NCBI GenBank assembly: GCA_039654915.1 | Contig: CM077599.1 | Span: 4,032,501 to 4,096,500 of the forward strand | DNA: 64,000 nucleotides | DNA from: Aquilaria yunnanensis | Lineage: Eukaryota; Streptophyta; Magnoliopsida; Malvales; Thymelaeaceae | Direction: 5' to 3' | Shown here: one piece after another, positions 37,526 to 47,288 of the stretch | Layout of the letters: each line of letters starts with the position of its first letter | How positions within the stretch are numbered: position 1 is the stretch's first letter | The notes under the pieces: generated by a model | The model's database searches: none | The model's input: only the letters and a program-made list of their open reading frames with translations | What the model was told of the DNA's origin: nothing | Made by a program: the position numbers and the translations under genes

Positions 37526-38074
37526 CTATAAGTCGGGGATTTGCTTCCCATCCAGTTTTCTTACAAACTGACAAACAGGATCGTTTAAAGTCACATTCCC
37601 AAGACTGTAACGGTTTCGTTCTTTATGGTAAGTCCTCCATAAACTGATAATTTCACCTTGCACTTTTCCACAAGAATGCGTTTCAAGAGTCTCTCGGATA
37701 TCTTCCAGAGATTCCTTACGCAGGCCATTCTTAATGAATTTTCTTTTATCTTCACGATTTATGGAGATGTATCCTAAAGAGCGACATTTAGTAATACAAT
37801 TCCATCGCCCACATTTATAACACACGCCTAGTCTCTTTGCTCTTCGCCTTTTGGCATAACGGCTTTTACCTAAACCAGGCATGCGGGGCATAAATGCATC
37901 TGGAACTTCACCCGCCAGACGGACCTTAGCTTCAATTATCCACTGCACATTATCGGGAATGCCTTTGCGTGTAAAAACTCTGATTCTTTCACATCTAGCA
38001 AGGTAGATCTTTTTAAGGACTTTTATTGGAAAGGAAGGAAAGTATTTTCGCAGTGCAGAAAGAGTAGAATCCAT
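37526..38074 (-). CDS. Cys4 zinc-finger-like basic protein C (carlavirus NABP-like), retrotransposon cargo
   Basis: 182 aa, intact. Basic patch GKSRYAKRRRAKRLG, finger CYKCGRWNCITKC, then GYISINREDKRKFIKNGL. It ends CQFVRKLDGKQIPDL exactly as copy B does. The four cysteines, the run of arginines and lysines before them, and the FIKNGL segment are unchanged, while surface-like positions vary. This pattern suggests that protein function was selected after duplication. The probable role is nucleic-acid binding, by family resemblance; no enzymatic motif is present. Confidence 0.8.
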   Translation of the reverse strand: MDSTLSALRKYFPSFPIKVLKKIYLARCERIRVFTRKGIPDNVQWIIEAKVRLAGEVPDAFMPRMPGLGKSRYAKRRRAKRLGVCYKCGRWNCITKCRSLGYISINREDKRKFIKNGLRKESLEDIRETLETHSCGKVQGEIISLWRTYHKERNRYSLGNVTLNDPVCQFVRKLDGKQIPDL

Positions 38075-38154
38075 TGATGAGAGAAGAATTTGAGAGAAGA
38101 GGGAAATGAATCAGTTATTGAAGGAAACTTAGATAACCGACTGGAAGAACATGC

Positions 38155-38162
38155 ATTTATAG
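38155..38162 (-). promoter_or_regulatory. TATA-like box of Cys4 ORF C
   Basis: CTATAAAT on the minus strand, 81 nt before the ATG at 38074, preceded by a TTTCATCG block and a CACGTTATCC-like word shared with copy B. Confidence 0.5.
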
Positions 38163-38320
38163 CGATGAAATGGATAACGTGTCGATTACACTTACGGGAG
38201 CAAATACATTATTAAAAGAAAAATGGAAAATTTTAAATATGATAAATTGTATGTACAGTGATTGTGACTGTGGCTCACATCTTCCACTGGTTTTACGTCC
38301 AGTAACGGGATTAATGGCTT

Positions 38321-38869
38321 CTATGAGTCGAGGATTTGCTTCCCATCCAGTTTTCTTACAAGCTGACAAATAGGGTCGTTTAATGTCAGATTCCCGGGAC
38401 TGTATCGTTCTCGTTCTTCATGAAAAATGCTCCATAAATCGAGAAGTTCACGTTGCACGGATCCACAAGAATACGTCTCAAGAGTCAATTGGAGATCATC
38501 CAATGAGTCCTTACTCAGGCCATTCTTAATGAATCGTATTTTATCTTCTCGATTATCAGAGATCATCCCTAAAGAACGACATTTAGTATTACAGGTCCAG
38601 CGTCCGCATTTATGACAGACGCCTAGTCTCCTCGCTCTTCGTTTTTTGGCATAAGAGCTTTTGCCTACACCAGGCATGTGAGACACAAATGCCTCTGGGA
38701 TTTCACCTGCCAGACGAACCTTAGCTTCAATTAACCACCGCACATCTTCAGGGATTCCTTTATGCATCAGAGCTCTTAATCGTTCACAGCGAACTTGGTA
38801 GATCTTTTTGAGGATGTTCATTGGGAGAGAAGGAAAATATTTTCGCAAGGCAGAAAAAGTAGGATCCAT
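38321..38869 (-). CDS. Cys4 zinc-finger-like basic protein D (carlavirus NABP-like), retrotransposon cargo
   Basis: 182 aa, intact, first of the four in element orientation and next after pol. Basic patch GKSSYAKKRRARRLG, finger CHKCGRWTCNTKC, then GMISDNREDKIRFIKNGL. It is more diverged from B and C than they are from each other. It lacks the CTATAAAT octamer found upstream of the other three and has only a weaker AAAATAAAG-type sequence, so it may be the founder copy, expressed from the element's main transcript or from a weaker promoter. Its N-terminal half (TFSALRKYFPSLPMNILKKIYQ) is the conserved helical segment of the family. Confidence 0.8.
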   Translation of the reverse strand: MDPTFSALRKYFPSLPMNILKKIYQVRCERLRALMHKGIPEDVRWLIEAKVRLAGEIPEAFVSHMPGVGKSSYAKKRRARRLGVCHKCGRWTCNTKCRSLGMISDNREDKIRFIKNGLSKDSLDDLQLTLETYSCGSVQRELLDLWSIFHEERERYSPGNLTLNDPICQLVRKLDGKQILDS

Positions 38870-40164
38870 TTTCTAGGAGAAAGTAAAAGAAAGGAGGGAG
38901 GAAATGATCAGTTATTATGGGCAACTGAGAGAACCGACTTGAGAGTCACGGAGTACCGTATCCGCCGCTTAACCGGAAAAGTGAATCCTACTTTATTTTG
39001 ATGTGATAGATATTCCATCCAGCTGACGTCGATTCAGTCCTTGATTATTGAATCCATTGTCCGCTTTTGACGAATTTTCAACGACAATATTTCTTGATGT
39101 CTGCCTTATCTTTGACGATAGCTATCACTCATCTTGGATGCTGCTAAGCTGGCATCAATTCTGTTCTTTTAGGTGTAGCCTCAATTGCCAGGCTTTTGAC
39201 GATATTGTATGCTTTATCCTTGGATTCCTGATGGGGCTGGGTCCAGCGTATTAGCTATGCGTCCAATTAGTAAGAGCTGATGTCATTAAGATCTCAGCTT
39301 ATACTGCTGCAATCATGCTGCGGACATGCTTTTCATTTGATCCCTGTTATGTAAAAGCCATGCATGCATGATGTGAAATGCATGAATGCAAGGCATGTGT
39401 AATTGATGTTTTTTTTTTTTTTTTGAATCTAGCTCTTCATGTCTTTGCTTTACTTTACTGGATCTTCTTTGTGATTTCCTTCTCGGACTATTATTGAATC
39501 TCTTTATGCTTTCCAGCTGTTGTCCATTGTCTCAAAAGCCCAACTCTGTTCAAAAATCCTCTTTCCTTGCCTTATTTTTGAATTTTGACCTCAATTTTCT
39601 TTAATGCCCGCCTCATATTTTATGCTTCTCTGGATAATTGTCCCTGTTGAAATATTCGTGAGCATGATTCTTTCCTGCTGACATAGACATGTTAAGACTT
39701 CTGAAATGATCATTCAGGCTACCACCAAGGCTATCTCCCAAAGATTTGTTACTCCTTCTTCTTTGTTAGCCTATGTTCTGTGCTGCTCGCAAAGCAGGAC
39801 CTCAATCTTACCTGTTTTAATTCACAAAGCTTATCAAAGTAATCTACGGTCTTTGTTTTTTTCTAAGTTTTAATTATTACTATTCTTCCTTCAAAAGTCA
39901 CAATTTATTGCACACTTAAGGCTAGTAGGAATGTGAGATTTGAAGGAAAAGAGCTGGATAGAAGCGACTTTAGCATTTTGAACGTGAGAATCTAAGGTAA
40001 GTTAAAGAGAATTGGCTTTTATTTATGGGTAAAAGAATATGAAAATCTTAGGTATAGATAGATAATGAAAGTGTAAGGGAAGAAAGCTCTCTTTGACAAC
40101 TTTGATCAAATAAACTTTGGTAACCCTGTATCCACTTCTCCCCTTCTGTTCGAAAATTTCTTCA
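38870..40164. other. Retrotransposon segment between pol and the Cys4 ORFs
   Basis: About 1.3 kb with no recognisable protein domain on either strand; T-rich on the plus strand. By position it is the junction where the cargo block was added after pol. It may hold the promoter of the first Cys4 ORF. Confidence 0.5.
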
Positions 40165-43100
40165 TTATGCAAAGTATTTCTTTACTGCATCCGAATTTAC
40201 TGGCTTCGGTAATTCTCGTCCATCCATTTCTGTCAGAATTAGTGCCCCTCCTGAAAATGCTTTCTTCACGACATATGGCCCGTCATAATTTGGTGTCCAT
40301 TTTCCTCTTGAATCATGTTGCATGGGTAAAATTTTCTTGAGCACTATGTCACCTTCGTGAAATTGTCGTGGGCGAACCTTTTTGTTGTAAGCACGAATCA
40401 TCCTTCTTTGATAAAGTTGCCCATGGCAGAGGGCTATCATTCTTCTTTCATCAATTAGATTTAATTGCTCGTATCTAGCTTTGACCCATTCTGCTTCTCC
40501 TAATTGAGTATCCATTAGTACCCTTAATGAAGGAATTTCAACTTCGATAGGCAATACAGCCTCCATACCGTATACCAGAGAAAAAGGTGTTGCTCCAGTA
40601 GAAGTACGGGTAGAAGTTCTATAAGCATGCAGTGCAAAAGGTAACATCTCATGCCAGTCCTTGTAAGTGACGATCATCTTTTCAACAATTCTCTTGATAT
40701 TTTTATTGGCCGCTTTTACTGCACCATTCATCATCGGTCGATAAGGTGCTGAATTGAGATGCTTGATTTTGAATTGCCGGCACAAAGTCTGCATCATTGC
40801 ATTATTCAGGTTCGTGGCATTGTCTGAGATGATACACTCTGGCGGTCCATAGCGACAAATGATTTCTTTCTTAATGAACCGGCATACCACCTTTTGAGTT
40901 ACGCTTGCATAAGACACAGCTTCTACCCATTTAGTAAAGTAGTCAATTGCAACTAGGATGAATTTGTGACCATTGGAAGCTTTAGGGGTAATCGCTCCAA
41001 TAACATCGATTCCCCACATGGCAAAAGGCCAAGGTATTGCTGTTACATTAAGAGGAACAGGTGGAGCTTGGATCTTGTTGGCATATATTTGGCATTTGTG
41101 ACATTTTCTTACGTGATTGACGCAATCACTTTCCAATGTGAGCCAATAGTAACCAGCCCTCATTATTTGTCTTGCCATAGTATGACCACTAGTGTGTGCT
41201 CCACATATTCCAGAATGAACTTCTTCCATGATCTTTCGTGCTTCATGAGTATCTACACAGCGAAGTAGCATCGAGTCTGGGGTTTTCTTGTAAAGTATGT
41301 CTAGGTTTAAAAGAAAACCCATTGACAATCTTCGTAGAAATTTCTTGTCATTTTCTGATACTTCTGGTGGATATACTCTTTCTTGGAGGTATTTCTTGAT
41401 ATCGTGATACCAAGGCTTTCCATCCAATTCTTCTTCGATGCTCATGCAATAAGCTGGAGAATCTATTATTCTCATCTCGAACACAGGAGTATGCTCGGGG
41501 TCACTGATCTTGTACATAGCAGCCAAAGTAGCTAAAGCATCCGGTATTTGATTATCTTCCCTTGGAAGATGATGGAAGCTTATACTGTTGAATTTTCGAG
41601 CCGAGTCTAGTATGAGCTTTTGGTAAGGGATCAATTTTGAATCCCTTGTCTCCCATTCTCCGTTGATTTGATATATGACTAATGCAGAATCCCCATAAAC
41701 TCGGAGATCTCGCACTTTCAATTCCAGTGCCATTTGGAGTCCCATAGCACATGCCTCATACTCTACTATATTGTTGGTACAAGGAAATGTAATTTTTGCT
41801 GTAAGAGGGAATTGCTCTCCACTTGGAGAGATGAGTATGGCTCCAATCCCTTGTCCCAAAGCATTAGATGCTCCATCGAATGCCATTTTCCATGTTTCAT
41901 CATCTTTAGAGACTTCCTGTTCTATCGTCATTATATCTCCATCAGGAAACTCCATTTTCATTGGCTCATAATCATCCAATGCTCTATCAGCCAGATATTC
42001 AGCAATCACACTCCCTTTTACAGCCTTTTGGGTGACATACTGTATGTCGTATTCAGACAACAGCATTTGCCATTTTGCGATCCTGCCTGATAAAGCTGGT
42101 TTCTCAAAAATGTACTTAATGGGATCAGTCTTGGAGATTAGCAATGTGGTGTTGTTGAGCATGTAGTGTCGTAGTCGGTGTGCTACCCATGCAAGGGCAC
42201 AACAGGACTTTTCTACTATTGAGTATTTCGCTTCATATGTGGTAAGCTTCTTGCTCAAATAGTAAATTGCATGCTCTTTCTTGCCTGTCTCATCACGTTG
42301 ACCCAATACGGATCCTAATGAAGAATCCTGTATGGATAAATATAGAATCAACGATTCTCCAGATCGGGATGGTACCAAGACTGGTGGATTTGATAGATAT
42401 TGCTTAATTTTCTCGAATGCTTCTTGGCATTCGTTATTCCACTCGATCGGATTGTTCTTCTTCAGTGATTTGAAAAGAGGTTCACACTTGGATGTCAATT
42501 GTGAAATGAACCTTGCTATGAAGTTGATTCTGCCCAGAAAACTTCTTACTTGTTTTGGAGTCTCCGGGGGTTGCATTTCTTGTATTGCTTTGACTTTACT
42601 CGGGTCAACTCGAATCCCATCCTTGCTGACCATGAAACCCAATAACTTTCCTGAAGAGGCTCCAAAAATACATTTGGTAGGATTCAACTTCAGTTGATAT
42701 TTGCGAAGTCTATCGAATAGTTTTCTTAGCACTTTTAGATGCTCCTTAGCAGTGAAAGTTTTGGCGATCATGTCGTCTACATATACTTCAATTTCTTTAT
42801 GCATCATGTCATGGAATAATGCAACCATGGCTCTTTGATATGTAGCACCAGCATTCTTTAACCCAAAAGGCATCACCTTGTAGTAGAAGGTACCCCAAAG
42901 GGTTATAAAGGCAGTTTTTATCATATCATCTGGATCAAGTTTGATTTGATTGTATCCAGAGAAGCCATCCATGAAGGAAAAATAGGAGTTTCCTGCGGTA
43001 TTATCCACCAGCGTATCAATGTGAGGAAGTGGGAAGTTATCTTTAGGACTGGCTTCGTTCAATGGCCGGTAGTCCAGACAAACTCTTAGTTTCCCGCTTT

Positions 43101-43594
43101 CTTTCTTTTCGACTGGAACAATGTTAACCACCCATTCTGTATATTCAGCGACCCCAAGGAATCCTGCATCCCACAGCTTTCGAATCTCATCTTTCACTCT
43201 TAAGATTAGATCCGGCTTTAATCTTCGTAACTTTTGTCTGACAGGCTTCGCTCCAGGTTTCAAGGGTATTTTGTGTAGTACTATGTCTGAGCTTAAGCCA
43301 GGCATATCTTGGTATGACCAAGCAAACACATCCACATATTCTTTCAATAAATGGACTAATTCTTCTTTTTCTTCAGGAGGGAATAAAGTGCCAATCTTGA
43401 CTTCTTTTACATTCTGACTGTCTCCCAAGTTAAATGCCTCAGTTGGTTCTTGACTTGTTGCTCTTTCTTTTTCATCTCGCTCAATCATTTTTAATAGCTC
43501 AGGAGATACTTGAAGATCTTCGTCATCCGAGTCGGTAGTGTTTACAGGATTATCAAAGTTCATTCTTTCATTGTCATCAAAGAGAGTTTTGGGT
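40165..43594 (-). CDS. pol: Retrotransposon polymerase: RT, RNase H, second RNase H, integrase
   Basis: The open frame from ATG 43563 encodes 1132 aa; with the predicted splice it begins at 43594, fused to Gag-Pro. Order: RT (LDYRPLNEAS, MPFGLKNAGATYQR, YVDDM near residue 260), the Ty3-type RNase H (YEAKYS...CCALAW), and an additional RNase H at about 560-690 (MAFDGASNALGQGIGAIL, EYEACAMGL, VYGDSALVI, HLPREDNQIPDALA). The integrase follows, with an HHCC zinc region (HSGICGAHTSGH...CHKCQIYA) and catalytic core (GIDVIG, SDNATN). The dual RNase H is typical of the Tat lineage. The third catalytic residue of the D,D-35-E triad is lysine (residue 950, codon 40714-40716), exactly 35 residues after the second Asp. 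A single-base change (GAA to AAA) would explain it. No stops or frameshifts interrupt the frame. Confidence 0.93.
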
Positions 43595-43792
43595 CTGCAT
43601 TATCCAGAGAGAAAAGAAAGAGAAGAAAAAAAAATGGCACGAATGAGATGGATGCAAACTGGTACTTTATTTACAATGTGCATAAATCACAACTTTATTG
43701 GAATAAAAAGCAATAACTAAAAGGTTCACTTAAACAAAGACTACACCCTATTGATTGAACCTTTCTTTAGGAGGTTTTTACTATTAGATTAC
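43595..43792 (-). other. Predicted retrotransposon intron between protease and RT
   Basis: The donor GTAATC at 43792 overlaps the gag-pro stop codon (AAG TAA). The acceptor TGCAG ends at 43595. Joining the exons removes the stop and continues the gag-pro frame through about ten codons directly into the pol ATG at 43563. An intron at this exact place is an experimentally described feature of Ogre elements; here it is read from sequence only. Confidence 0.75.
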
Positions 43793-46700
43793 TTTGGAGA
43801 GCTTTCGATTATAACAGGCAGTTCTATCGCCTCCCAATTGTTCAGCACATCCCGTAGGCCACAAGGTTGAACAAGCTCCTCCTCTTCAGGTGAATCGCTG
43901 ATGATTGCCTGAATAGAAAGACTTTCAAAAGACTTGTTGATGTTGATAGTCAGCTTGCCTTCATTGTCATTTTTTGGAATGAGACCACCACTCACGAACG
44001 TTTCGGTGATTTCAGGGATATCCAGATTTCTTTCCTGGAGAGGATGCCCTGTTAATCGTGCAATCCTCTTTTCTCTCTTTTCAGCTATTGCCTTCATTTT
44101 ATCATGTCTTGTCGGTGTGAAGCCTAGGCCGTATTTCCCTTCATTTGTGGTGATTTTCAATGGTTCTGTGATTCCTTGTAAATCTTGTCCCAGTCCTAAC
44201 CCCGGTGAGTATCCTCCTTTTATCATGAGTTTGGCAACCATGCGACTTGTTTTAGAGATGCTAGGAATGGGTTCTTCTCCATATTCGCTGACATAAGCAG
44301 CATTGACAATCTCAAAAGACCTGAAGGAGCAATCAGGTATATTTTCATTGACTTCGACATATTGAGCATCCGCAGGTCTTGATAGCAGGATGTCTTCTTC
44401 AGCGAAGACCGTGATTATCTTTCCTTCAATAATGAATTTCATTTTCTGGTGTAATGAAGAAGGAATTGCTCCGGCCATATGGATCCATGGTCTTCCCAGC
44501 AGGCAGGTATAAGATGGACAAATATCCATGACTTGGAATGTGATGTGGAAAAGACAGGGACCAATCCCTATTGGTAGCTCTATTTCTCCAACAACATCTC
44601 TCTTCGTTCCGTCAAATGCTCGAACAACAATATGACTGTTGTTGAGGTATGATGGGTCTAAACCAATCTTATGTAAGGTTTCGAGTGGCATTACATTTAG
44701 AGCTGACCCATTGTCGATAAGAACTCTGGCCATAATCCGATCTTTGTATTTAATCGAAATATGCAGAGCCTTAGAGTGACCCCTTCCTTCTGCTGGTATC
44801 TCATCGTCAGTGAATGTGATGAGATTTTGTGCCGTGATGTTGTTGACAAGGTGGTCAAAGTTGTTCACGGAGATATCTTGTTCAACATAAGCCTTATTCA
44901 GGACTTTGAGAAGAGCTTCTCGATGGGCATCAGAACTTAAGAGTAATGAAAGTATGGAGATCTTTGCTGGCAGACGGTTCAACTGCTCCACGATACTGTA
45001 TTCACTTTGCTTTATGAGTTTGAGAAACTCAGTAGCTTGTTCATCTGTTACTGCTCGAGGCATCTCTTGCTCTTTAGATGTATTAATAGGTCCATTTGCT
45101 GGATCCGTAACATTCTTCTCTTGTTGGAGCTTGTTCATTTGCTCGGGAGAATAACACCGACCGCTTCTAGTCATGCCCCCAACTTCTAACGGAGTTGATG
45201 TGATGTTAGAAGTATAGCCATAGTTCCATGGAACAGTTTTGTCTGATTTGTACGGGAATGGCTTTGAAACTTGAATTCTTAAAGGCTTGAGAGCAGATTT
45301 TGATATTGGAATGACTAGTGGTCTTGGCATGATATTGACTTCTTGTTCTTTAATTATCACATTCACGTCATCCTCTTTATCTGACATAAAAACGATGATT
45401 TGGGAGGAGTCCATAAGACTTTGTAGACTTTTACGGAATTCTGGGCATTCTTGGATAGAATGACTTTTACTGTTATGAAAGTTGCACCACTCCTCATCCT
45501 CGACTTCTTTATTTCCAGAAGACTTTCCTATGATAATCCCTTCTTTCACAAGACATGAATATACATGCTTAAGAGGGGTTATGATATCATTGACTGTTTT
45601 CTTCATCGGCCAGTATTCTTCCATCATATTGACTGGTTTGGCTTGATGAGGAGGCAATGGATTATGAGTGACGTTTGGTTCATCGGAAAAGTCCAACCAC
45701 TTTGACTCAATTAATTGTTGGACTATACGCTTCAATGCTATGCAATTTTCCAGTCCGTGGCCCACGGTACCATCATGATATGGGCAATTTATGTTAGGGT
45801 CATACCACCTTGGATACGGGGGTTCCAATGGCCTTGTAGGGATTGGGCGAATAAGTTGACTTTCGATGAGTTTTGGATACAGCTCAGTGTAAGTCATGGG
45901 AATTGGTGCGAAGATTTCTCTTGGTCTTGGTGCAGGTACTGGAGGAGTTGGAACAGGTGACCGTAACTGATTAGGTCTGTTGGGAGGATAATTGTTGGGT
46001 CTATTGGGAAGATAATCATTGGGCCTATTGGGAGGATAATCATTGGGCCTATTGGTAGGATAATAATTGGGCTTATTGGCAGAATAGGATAGGCGAGGTC
46101 CGGTGGCCACAGTGCCCACGAAGGGAATCCCTCTTCCTCTTCCTATTTGTTGTATTTCTTCATCTTTTCTTCTGGAAGGTCCTCCTCTTTTCATAGGATC
46201 GCTAAAGGATTCAGTAATCTTCCCAGTCCTGATACCATGCTCGATCCTTTCTCCAGACATTACTACGTCGGAGAAGTTAGTTGCCGCATTGCCAATAAGT
46301 TTGTCATAATATGGGTATTTCAGTGTCTGGACAAACAAAGTGACCATTTCTCTTTCTGTCATGGGTGGCTGAACCTGTGCAGCTAAGTCCCTCCACCGCT
46401 GCGCATATTCCTTGAAAGTTTCTGGCTTTTTCTTCTCCATGTTTTGGAGAGTTTGGCGATCCGGAGCCAAGTCCATAACGTGTTTATAGTTGCCGATGAA
46501 GGCCTGAGCAAGATCATTCCAAGTTTTTATGTTCCTTGGACCTTGGCTTAGATACCACTGTAATGCTGATTTTGTGAGACTTTCCTGAAAAAGTGCGATC
46601 CACACCTTTTCATCTTTTGTGAGTGGTTGTAGTCTCCTTAGGAACAATGTGATGTGAGTGATGGGATCACTCGTTCCATCGTATTTCACGAAATCTGGCA

Positions 46701-47100
46701 CCTTAAAATCTGAAGGGATTACGACGTCTGGCACTAAGCAGAGGTCATCCACCGAGAGAGATCCGAATATAGTGCCTCCTTCAATGGCTCGCAGTCGCTT
46801 TTCTATTGTTTCGAGTTTTTGAGATTCTGCTTCTTCTTTTGGTAATGTCTTCTTCTCTTCCTGTACAGTGTCTTGTTTCAGGTGAACACTAGCAGACGGT
46901 CCTGATTCTTGAAACAGGTTTTCTTGGACTGAGACTCGTTGCGGGGTGAATCCCGGGGGATAAGTGGGATCTTGTACTTCTTTGATGGGGACTTGAGTTA
47001 CTTTCCCTTTGATTAATTCCATCAATTGTCTCATCTGTTCTGACATACTTTCAATCTTGGACTCCATCTCCATGAGACGTCCTTCGGCTTGTTCTGCCAT
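43789..47100 (-). CDS. gag-pro: Retrotransposon Gag-Protease polyprotein
   Basis: 1103 aa. N-terminal coiled-coil-like region (residues 1-110). Retrotransposon gag domain at about 130-270 (WIALFQESLTKSALQWYL, FKEYAQRWRDLAAQVQP). A run of NRPNDYPP-type repeats lies at about 345-385, followed by a Cys/His segment (CPYHDGTVGHGLENC). The aspartic protease has its active site in LIDNGSALNVM (about residue 796), a Tat-type DNGS variant. A G-patch-like segment (GGYSPGLGLGQDLQG) lies near residue 967. Unspliced RNA would yield Gag-Pro alone and spliced RNA a Gag-Pro-Pol fusion, which could set the Gag to Pol ratio. The frame is intact. The start codon follows ORF1 by 188 bp. Confidence 0.93.
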   Translation of the reverse strand: MAEQAEGRLMEMESKIESMSEQMRQLMELIKGKVTQVPIKEVQDPTYPPGFTPQRVSVQENLFQESGPSASVHLKQDTVQEEKKTLPKEEAESQKLETIEKRLRAIEGGTIFGSLSVDDLCLVPDVVIPSDFKVPDFVKYDGTSDPITHITLFLRRLQPLTKDEKVWIALFQESLTKSALQWYLSQGPRNIKTWNDLAQAFIGNYKHVMDLAPDRQTLQNMEKKKPETFKEYAQRWRDLAAQVQPPMTEREMVTLFVQTLKYPYYDKLIGNAATNFSDVVMSGERIEHGIRTGKITESFSDPMKRGGPSRRKDEEIQQIGRGRGIPFVGTVATGPRLSYSANKPNYYPTNRPNDYPPNRPNDYLPNRPNNYPPNRPNQLRSPVPTPPVPAPRPREIFAPIPMTYTELYPKLIESQLIRPIPTRPLEPPYPRWYDPNINCPYHDGTVGHGLENCIALKRIVQQLIESKWLDFSDEPNVTHNPLPPHQAKPVNMMEEYWPMKKTVNDIITPLKHVYSCLVKEGIIIGKSSGNKEVEDEEWCNFHNSKSHSIQECPEFRKSLQSLMDSSQIIVFMSDKEDDVNVIIKEQEVNIMPRPLVIPISKSALKPLRIQVSKPFPYKSDKTVPWNYGYTSNITSTPLEVGGMTRSGRCYSPEQMNKLQQEKNVTDPANGPINTSKEQEMPRAVTDEQATEFLKLIKQSEYSIVEQLNRLPAKISILSLLLSSDAHREALLKVLNKAYVEQDISVNNFDHLVNNITAQNLITFTDDEIPAEGRGHSKALHISIKYKDRIMARVLIDNGSALNVMPLETLHKIGLDPSYLNNSHIVVRAFDGTKRDVVGEIELPIGIGPCLFHITFQVMDICPSYTCLLGRPWIHMAGAIPSSLHQKMKFIIEGKIITVFAEEDILLSRPADAQYVEVNENIPDCSFRSFEIVNAAYVSEYGEEPIPSISKTSRMVAKLMIKGGYSPGLGLGQDLQGITEPLKITTNEGKYGLGFTPTRHDKMKAIAEKREKRIARLTGHPLQERNLDIPEITETFVSGGLIPKNDNEGKLTININKSFESLSIQAIISDSPEEEELVQPCGLRDVLNNWEAIELPVIIESSPK
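45985..46080. repeat. In-frame 24-27-bp repeats within gag
   Basis: Four to five units of GG(C/T)CTATTGGGAGGATAAT type encode NRPN-(D/N)-Y-(P/L)-P-NRPN repeats. They are compositionally biased and likely form a flexible linker. Confidence 0.8.
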
Positions 47101-47288
47101 TAATCTTGTTTGGAGTCGAGTTGAATATCGGTGTTGAGGTCCAATTTTACCCTTTTAAAGGAATATTTATTTTATTAGATTCTATGTGTGTATGATTGAT
47201 GTGATGGATGCATGCATGAATATTGTAAATACTTGGTGAAAGAAAAACTATAATGGAATTTCTCAATTACATTCAGCAAAAGGTTTGT

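Noticed and set aside
34827..38869. Integrated carlavirus genome as the source of the Cys4 ORFs at this locus
   Set aside because: No replicase, triple-gene-block or coat-protein sequence is present. The ORFs sit within intact retrotransposon boundaries and are tandemly duplicated with shared spacers, so direct viral integration here is not supported.
34827..38869. An envelope-like gene after pol
   Set aside because: None of the ORFs after pol has a signal peptide or transmembrane segment; they are small basic proteins and a LOG enzyme.
40966..41268. Plus-strand frames of 60-121 aa across gag, pol and ORF1
   Set aside because: Antisense shadows of the retrotransposon genes; no conserved motif or sensible composition.
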